A DNA stretch of 16,101 nucleotides. Source: an uncultured Clostridium sp. (lineage in GTDB: Bacteria > Bacillota > Clostridia > Clostridiales > Clostridiaceae). Numbering within the stretch: the stretch's first letter is position 1; each line of letters begins with the position of its first letter. This document shows positions 12,371 through 16,101 of the stretch, piece by piece. Made by a program: the position numbers and the translations under genes. The stretch is from NCBI RefSeq assembly GCF_937920395.1, contig NZ_CALEVF010000324.1, forward strand, positions 1 to 16,101, written 5' to 3'. The notes under the pieces were generated by a model. The model was not told the DNA's origin. It saw only the letters and a list, made by a program, of their open reading frames with translations, and did not search any database.

Positions 12371-13555
12371 ATGGAAATAGAGCAATTTTGTACAAAGTAT
12401 GCAATGGATAGAGTGGGAACAAATTCATTGAAATGGGATGCTTTAGATAAACGGTATGGTGATAAAGATTTAATACCTATGTGGGTGGCAGATATGGAAT
12501 TTAAAGCTCCGGATGTAGTAGTAACTGCAATGAAACAAAGAATTGAACATGGGATATTTGGATATTCTTATGTACCTGATTCCTACTATGATTCTTTCAT
12601 TAATTGGGAAAAAAATCAGCATAATTATAAAGTAGATAAAGAATGGATACGTTTTTCAACTGGTGTTGTTGTTTCTTTATATTGGTTTGTTAATGCATTT
12701 ACAAAGTTTGGTGACTCAGTAATTATTATTACTCCTGTGTATTATCCGTTCCACGATTCGGTAAAAGATACTGGAAGAAAATTAATTACATCTGAATTAA
12801 TTAATACAAGTGGAGTATATAGGATCGATTTTGAAGATTTTGAGAGAAAAATCATAGAAAATGATGTTAAATTATTTATTCAATGTTCTCCACATAATCC
12901 AGTTGGTAGGGTTTGGACGGAGGAAGAATTAGATAAAGTGTTATCTATATGTAAAACACATAATGTACTTGTTGTCTCAGATGAAATACATCAAGATATT
13001 ATAATTGGAGAAAATGTGCAAATACCAGCAGCTATAGTAAGCGGTGGAAAGTATGCAGATAATATAATAACAGTTACAGCACCGTCAAAAACTTTTAACT
13101 TAGCCGGATTATTAAATTGCAATATAATCATTTCTAATAAGAAGATAATGGAAAGATATGATGTATATTCAAAAACTATTAACAAGACAGAAGTGAATAT
13201 TATGGGAATAACTGCAGCAGAGGCTGCTTATAATTATGGAAAAAAGTGGCTAAGCTCTCTACTAGACGTAATAAAGTATAACTATAACTATGTAAAAGAA
13301 AGACTAGCAGATAAAGCACCAAAAATAATTATTACTCCATTAGAAGGAACTTATCTTATTTGGATGGATTTGAGGGGGTATATAAAGCCTAGTGAAACAA
13401 AAGCATTTATACAAGGTAAGTGTAGACTAGCTGTAGATTATGGTGAATGGTTTAGCAAAGATTGTAAGGGATTTATTAGATTAAATATGGCTACTAATCC
13501 TAAATATGTTGAAAAGGCTGTAGATAATATCATAAAGAATATTAATTGTTTGTAA
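12371..13555 (+). CDS. PatB/MalY-type PLP-dependent C-S lyase (probable cystathionine beta-lyase)
   Basis: This 394-residue fold-type I PLP enzyme matches the PatB/MalY subgroup: N-terminal Pro-Met-Trp-Val-Ala-Asp-Met-Glu-Phe (36-44), Ser-Pro-His-Asn-Pro-Val-Gly-Arg with Asn176, cofactor-binding Asp204 in Ser-Asp-Glu-Ile-His, Schiff-base Lys240 in Ala-Pro-Ser-Lys-Thr-Phe-Asn-Leu-Ala-Gly, and carboxylate-binding Arg370. Members cleave C-S bonds of cystathionine or cysteine, giving homocysteine or sulfide, pyruvate and ammonia. Standing next to methionine uptake, a role in methionine/cysteine metabolism is likely, though the exact substrate cannot be read from sequence. Ribosome binding site AAAGGAG is present. 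A terminator separates it from metQ, so SAM control would require read-through. Confidence 0.92.
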   Translation: MEIEQFCTKYAMDRVGTNSLKWDALDKRYGDKDLIPMWVADMEFKAPDVVVTAMKQRIEHGIFGYSYVPDSYYDSFINWEKNQHNYKVDKEWIRFSTGVVVSLYWFVNAFTKFGDSVIIITPVYYPFHDSVKDTGRKLITSELINTSGVYRIDFEDFERKIIENDVKLFIQCSPHNPVGRVWTEEELDKVLSICKTHNVLVVSDEIHQDIIIGENVQIPAAIVSGGKYADNIITVTAPSKTFNLAGLLNCNIIISNKKIMERYDVYSKTINKTEVNIMGITAAEAAYNYGKKWLSSLLDVIKYNYNYVKERLADKAPKIIITPLEGTYLIWMDLRGYIKPSETKAFIQGKCRLAVDYGEWFSKDCKGFIRLNMATNPKYVEKAVDNIIKNINCL

Positions 13556-13615
13556 ATTGTAATAATATAAAAGAGGAAAGTTATCATATTTATAGAATAC
13601 CTTAATATACGATCA

Positions 13616-13633
13616 TTTTCTCTGAGGAGAAAA
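13616..13633 (+). repeat. Small hairpin just upstream of the rubrerythrin ribosome binding site
   Basis: TTTTCTC (13616-13622) and GAGAAAA (13627-13633) pair perfectly around TGAG, three bases before TTAGGAGGG. It would lie in the mRNA leader; a function such as stability is only a guess. Confidence 0.45.
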
Positions 13634-13649
13634 ATTAGGAGGGATTTTC

Positions 13650-14234
13650 ATGAAAACATTAAAAGGAACAGAAACTGCTAAAAATCTTATGAAATCATTC
13701 GCTGGTGAATCACAAGCTAGGAACAGATATACTTTTTATTCATCAGTAGCAAAAAAAGAAGGGTACATACAAATATCTAATATATTCACAGAAACGGCAG
13801 CAAATGAGAAAGAACATGCTGAAAGATTCTTTAAGTTTGCAAATAAAGATTTATGTGGAGAAGTGGTAGAAGTTAATGCAACATATCCTGTAGCTCTTGG
13901 AGACACAAAGGTTAACTTACTAGCAGCAGCTAATGGAGAAAATGAAGAATGGACAGATCTTTATCCATCATTTGCAAAAGTTGCCGAGAAAGAAGGATTC
14001 CCAGAGATTGCTAGACTATATACAGAAATTTCTAAAGTTGAAAAACATCATGAAGAAAGATATAGACAACTATTAAACAATGTAGAAAATAATACAGTAT
14101 TTGATAAAGAAGAAGTAGTTATGTGGAAATGTGGCAATTGTGGTTATATTTTTGAAGGAAAAAGTGCTCCTAAAGTATGCCCAGCATGTGCACATCCTCA
14201 AGGATATTTTGAAATATTTACTGAAAAATTCTAA
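13650..14234 (+). CDS. rbr: Rubrerythrin
   Basis: This 194-residue non-haem iron peroxidase reduces H2O2 to water with electrons from rubredoxin or NADH oxidoreductases. Residues 1-148 form the ferritin-like four-helix bundle with diiron ligands Glu20, Glu53 and His56, and the second half-site within Glu-Asn-Glu-Glu-Trp (97-101) and Glu-Ile-Ser-Lys-Val-Glu-Lys-His-His (126-134). Residues 157-194 are a rubredoxin-like domain with Cys161-X2-Cys164 and Cys177-X2-Cys180. Both domains are complete and the length is normal. The start follows a strong AGGAGGG. It appears monocistronic, bounded by the terminator at 14291. Confidence 0.97.
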   Translation: MKTLKGTETAKNLMKSFAGESQARNRYTFYSSVAKKEGYIQISNIFTETAANEKEHAERFFKFANKDLCGEVVEVNATYPVALGDTKVNLLAAANGENEEWTDLYPSFAKVAEKEGFPEIARLYTEISKVEKHHEERYRQLLNNVENNTVFDKEEVVMWKCGNCGYIFEGKSAPKVCPACAHPQGYFEIFTEKF

Positions 14235-14290
14235 TTATATTTTAAAAATTGAGAACATGCTTATAAATTCTTAATGTAGAATAAAAAAGG

Positions 14291-14330
14291 AACCCTCATC
14301 TTAATTAAATTAATTTGAGGGTTATTTTTA
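14291..14330. terminator. Terminator between rubrerythrin and the EcsC-family gene (probably bidirectional)
   Basis: Arms AACCCTCA (14291-14298) and TGAGGGTT (14316-14323) pair perfectly and can extend inwards with two mismatches. ATTTTTA follows on the plus strand, and the A-rich left flank provides a T tract on the minus strand. Confidence 0.75.
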
Positions 14331-14347
14331 GTGTTCTTTTATATAGG

Positions 14348-15067
14348 TTATTTTTTAAAAATCCTTAGTCTATATGCATTAAGTGCAGTATCGTATAATT
14401 TGTTCATTAGTTTATAATTGGCATAAGCACCAACAACGAGTCCAATGCCTGGAACAAGTTGTAACATTTTGGCCAAATCTATATAATCTCGATATTCCTG
14501 CTGGAAAGTTTTCCAATCAAAAGATTCTACATCGTCCGGTAAATTTTTCACGTGGTTATCCCAATCTGATACTTGAGTGTAAATTTCAATTCTTCTTTTA
14601 TCACTTGAAAAGGCCAATTGAAAAACATATAGAATATATAATCTTTCTTTATAATTGCGAACGTCAAAGCCATATATACTAGCTATTTCATACAAAAATT
14701 TCATTTTTAAACTTAGAAGAATTGGAAAGTCTGCAAGGCCAATTAGAAGCCCGGCACCACCAGTACCAGCACCACTTACGGTTGCGGCTTTTCTATAAAA
14801 ATCAATACTGCTTTTGGCCATTGTTTCGCGTTCTTCAAGGGAGGTATTAGTAAGTGGGGGTTTTGCCGTATATTCAGAGCCCGAGAGTACTATTTTTGTC
14901 ATATTTTCAATTGAAGTATCAATAATATTTTGAACTTTACCTGGAAGTAAGTTATTCATCTTGTTTTGTATACTCTTAGCAAAATCATTTGATGCAGAAG
15001 GTCCCTTTTTCATCTTTTCTTGCCATAAAAACATTTCTTTTAGTGAGTTTTCTTCATAATTGTTCAT
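14348..15067 (-). CDS. EcsC family protein
   Basis: This 239-residue protein resembles EcsC, the third gene product of the Bacillus ecs locus, whose biochemical role is unknown. Seen here are a charged helical N-terminus, a Gly-rich hydrophobic stretch (about 95-120, Gly-Ala-Gly-Thr-Gly-Gly-Ala-Gly followed by Ala-Asp-Phe-Pro), the Tyr-Gly-Phe-Asp-Val motif, and a C-terminal Leu-Val-Pro-Gly-Ile-Gly-Leu-Val-Val-Gly-Ala segment. These suggest membrane association. The ATG follows GGGGG. There are no ecsAB transporter genes nearby; it lies 84 bp downstream of the DUF1003 gene with no terminator between, so the two are probably co-transcribed. Confidence 0.85.
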   Translation of the reverse strand: MNNYEENSLKEMFLWQEKMKKGPSASNDFAKSIQNKMNNLLPGKVQNIIDTSIENMTKIVLSGSEYTAKPPLTNTSLEERETMAKSSIDFYRKAATVSGAGTGGAGLLIGLADFPILLSLKMKFLYEIASIYGFDVRNYKERLYILYVFQLAFSSDKRRIEIYTQVSDWDNHVKNLPDDVESFDWKTFQQEYRDYIDLAKMLQLVPGIGLVVGAYANYKLMNKLYDTALNAYRLRIFKK

Positions 15068-15151
15068 AATTGCCCCCTTATAAAATTAATATTATCTTTA
15101 TGATAGTACTTTATTTGTATTTTATTCATTTATAGATTGTTTTATTAGGTA

Positions 15152-15733
15152 TTATTTATCACTTTCAAAGTGGGTGGCGCTTTTTTCTAAACTTCTTATA
15201 TATTCCATCATTTTTGCTTGATTTTTATCGAGTGCCTTTTGATTGTCTATCAATAAATCCATTTTTTTATGTAAATCCTGAGTAATTAATTCTGATTTAA
15301 AATTTATTTTATAATCATTTTTAGATTTTATTCTATCTTTTTCTTCTTGTCTATTCTGGCTCATCATTATTACCGGAGCTTGTATAGCTGCAGTGCAAGA
15401 TAGAACTAGATTAAGAAGTATAAAAGGAGCCGGATCAAATAAATTTTTGAAAATAGTATTAACTGCTATCCATATTACAATAATTGAAAGTGCAATTATT
15501 ATAAAACTCCAACTCCCAACAGATGCTGCTATTTTATCAGCCATTTTATTTCCAAAGTTGCGAGAGTGCGAATTTACGATTGTGACATCTTTGGATATTC
15601 TATTACTCATTAATTCATGTAATAAATCTTCTTCAATAGAGTTAAAACTTTCTCCTTGGTCAATTATTTCTCGTACAAGTTTTTCCGATTCCGAATTATC
15701 ATTATCATTTCCACTATTATCTTCGTTTTGCAT
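15152..15733 (-). CDS. DUF1003 family membrane protein
   Basis: This 193-residue protein has an acidic Asn/Asp/Glu/Ser-rich N-terminus (about 1-20), a cytosolic helical segment, then the DUF1003 core: Asp-Lys-Ile-Ala-X-X-Val-Gly-Ser-Trp-Ser-Phe leading into a membrane helix (about 74-94), the Phe-Asp-Pro-Ala-Pro-Phe-Ile-Leu-Leu-Asn loop and a second helix (about 102-124) ending in Met-Ser-Gln-Asn-Arg-Gln. A charged helical C-terminus follows and may form a coiled coil. Function is unknown. The ATG at 15733 follows GGGGGA; a TTG five codons upstream overlaps that site and is rejected. Confidence 0.9.
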   Translation of the reverse strand: MQNEDNSGNDNDNSESEKLVREIIDQGESFNSIEEDLLHELMSNRISKDVTIVNSHSRNFGNKMADKIAASVGSWSFIIIALSIIVIWIAVNTIFKNLFDPAPFILLNLVLSCTAAIQAPVIMMSQNRQEEKDRIKSKNDYKINFKSELITQDLHKKMDLLIDNQKALDKNQAKMMEYIRSLEKSATHFESDK

Positions 15734-15786
15734 ATTAATATCCCCCAATATAATTATTCTAATTTATCAAAAGGTTGCTTTATACA

Positions 15787-15815
15787 ATTATAATTATTTT
15801 AGAGGTAATATTCAA
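15787..15815 (-). promoter_or_regulatory. Sigma-A type promoter of the DUF1003-ecsC pair
   Basis: On the minus strand, -35 TTGAAT (15815-15810), a 17-bp spacer and a perfect -10 TATAAT (15792-15787) imply a start near 15780, about 47 bases before the start codon. Confidence 0.7.
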
Positions 15816-15887
15816 TTAATAATTTCAAAACAATAGTTATTATATTAAATTATTTTGTAACTAAATTATCAACTTCTATTAATGCTA

Positions 15888-15916
15888 TTGTTAAATTAGA
15901 TTATGTTTGCTAAAAT
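15888..15916 (+). promoter_or_regulatory. Probable promoter of the Fe-S scaffold-like gene
   Basis: -35 TTGTTA (15888-15893), a 17-bp spacer and -10 TAAAAT (15911-15916) predict a start near 15923 and a leader of about 97 bases. Confidence 0.5.
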
Positions 15917-15946
15917 AGACTTGTTAAGATATTTCAATATTGACCC

Positions 15947-15969
15947 AGTGGGATTTTTTAGTGCCCACT
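15947..15969 (+). repeat. AGTGGG/CCCACT hairpin in the leader of the last gene
   Basis: The six-base GC-rich arms 15947-15952 and 15964-15969 enclose an 11-base loop. No T tract follows, so it is not a simple terminator. It stands out from its AT-rich surroundings and could be a protein-binding site or a leader RNA structure. Confidence 0.55.
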
Positions 15970-16019
15970 AATTATAAAGTTTATTAAATTACCATCTACA
16001 TAAGAAAGGAGATAATATT

Positions 16020-16101
16020 ATGATTTATTCAACAGAAGTTTCAGAAATGATTTGTGTTGCTAAAGGACCTAATCATGGTTCAGCACCAATTCCTGAAGAA
16101 G
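16020..16101 (+). CDS. Probable NifU-like Fe-S cluster assembly scaffold protein, N-terminus only
   Basis: Only the first 27 codons are in the window. The ATG at 16020 follows AAAGGAG by nine bases. The opening residues (Met-Ile-Tyr-Ser-Thr-Glu-Val-Ser-Glu-Met, then Cys-Val-Ala-Lys-Gly-Pro-Asn-His-Gly and Pro-Ile-Pro-Glu-Glu) match my memory of the conserved start of the clostridial scaffold-like protein usually found beside a GGGtGRT protein. This rests on recall of a short stretch and is not secure. Confidence 0.6.
   Translation, partial: MIYSTEVSEMICVAKGPNHGSAPIPEE

Noticed and set aside
13556..13575. PerR-box-like sequence upstream of rubrerythrin
   Set aside because: About 11 of 14 positions fit the consensus from memory, but in such AT-rich DNA this level of match is expected by chance.
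15393..15836. Plus-strand open frame across the DUF1003 gene and its promoter
   Set aside because: It is the shadow of the DUF1003 gene, which has a ribosome binding site, promoter and family motifs.

Overview
The window reads as chromosomal DNA of a low-GC, strictly anaerobic Firmicute, most likely Clostridium sensu stricto. The grounds are very high A+T, strong GGAGG-type ribosome binding sites, S-box (SAM-I) leaders, a class I hybrid cluster protein (Hcp), rubredoxins and rubrerythrin in place of catalase-type defences, and a two-domain class A penicillin-binding protein with a Thr-Pro tail. No transposase, phage gene, CRISPR array, tRNA or rRNA was seen.

Layout. (1) 1-3300, redox/NO-O2 defence: the 3' end of a flavodoxin-domain protein (probably the tail of a flavodiiron protein), then rubredoxin, single-cluster ferredoxin, cupin and hcp. 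Between the flavoprotein and rubredoxin lies a perfect GTAAC-N4-GTTAC palindrome. It is centred exactly 41.5 bp upstream of the start implied by a TATAGT -10 box, which is class II CRP/FNR-activator geometry. The leader behind it carries six copies of a 7-bp repeat. (2) 3313-5214: T and A subunits of a cobalt/nickel-type ECF transporter (cbiQ-cbiO), with a Cys-rich N-terminus on T and a His-rich tail on A, but no substrate-binding subunit alongside. (3) 5227-7770, minus strand: bifunctional penicillin-binding protein. (4) 7771-8517: AT-rich gap holding the promoter of a second rubredoxin. (5) 8518-9105: second rubredoxin and a YnfA-family membrane protein. (6) 9166-12338: methionine uptake operon metN-metI-metQ behind two complete SAM-I riboswitches in series, each with its own terminator, followed by a PatB/MalY-type C-S lyase. 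(7) 13650-14234: rubrerythrin. (8) 14348-15815, minus strand: DUF1003 membrane protein and EcsC-family protein behind a good promoter. (9) 16020 to the end: first 27 codons of a gene that resembles the NifU-like Fe-S scaffold protein found next to GGGtGRT proteins.

How it fits together. The rubredoxins and ferredoxin can carry electrons to the flavoprotein, Hcp and rubrerythrin, which remove O2, peroxide or NO-derived species. The met operon and PatB handle sulfur amino acids, with uptake shut down by S-adenosylmethionine. Nearly all genes belong to recognised families. The most notable features are regulatory: the tandem SAM riboswitches with a compensating base-pair change between them, the precisely placed palindromic activator site with a heptamer repeat in its leader, and an unusual hairpin in the leader of the last gene. 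I found no clear sign of a wholly new multi-gene system.
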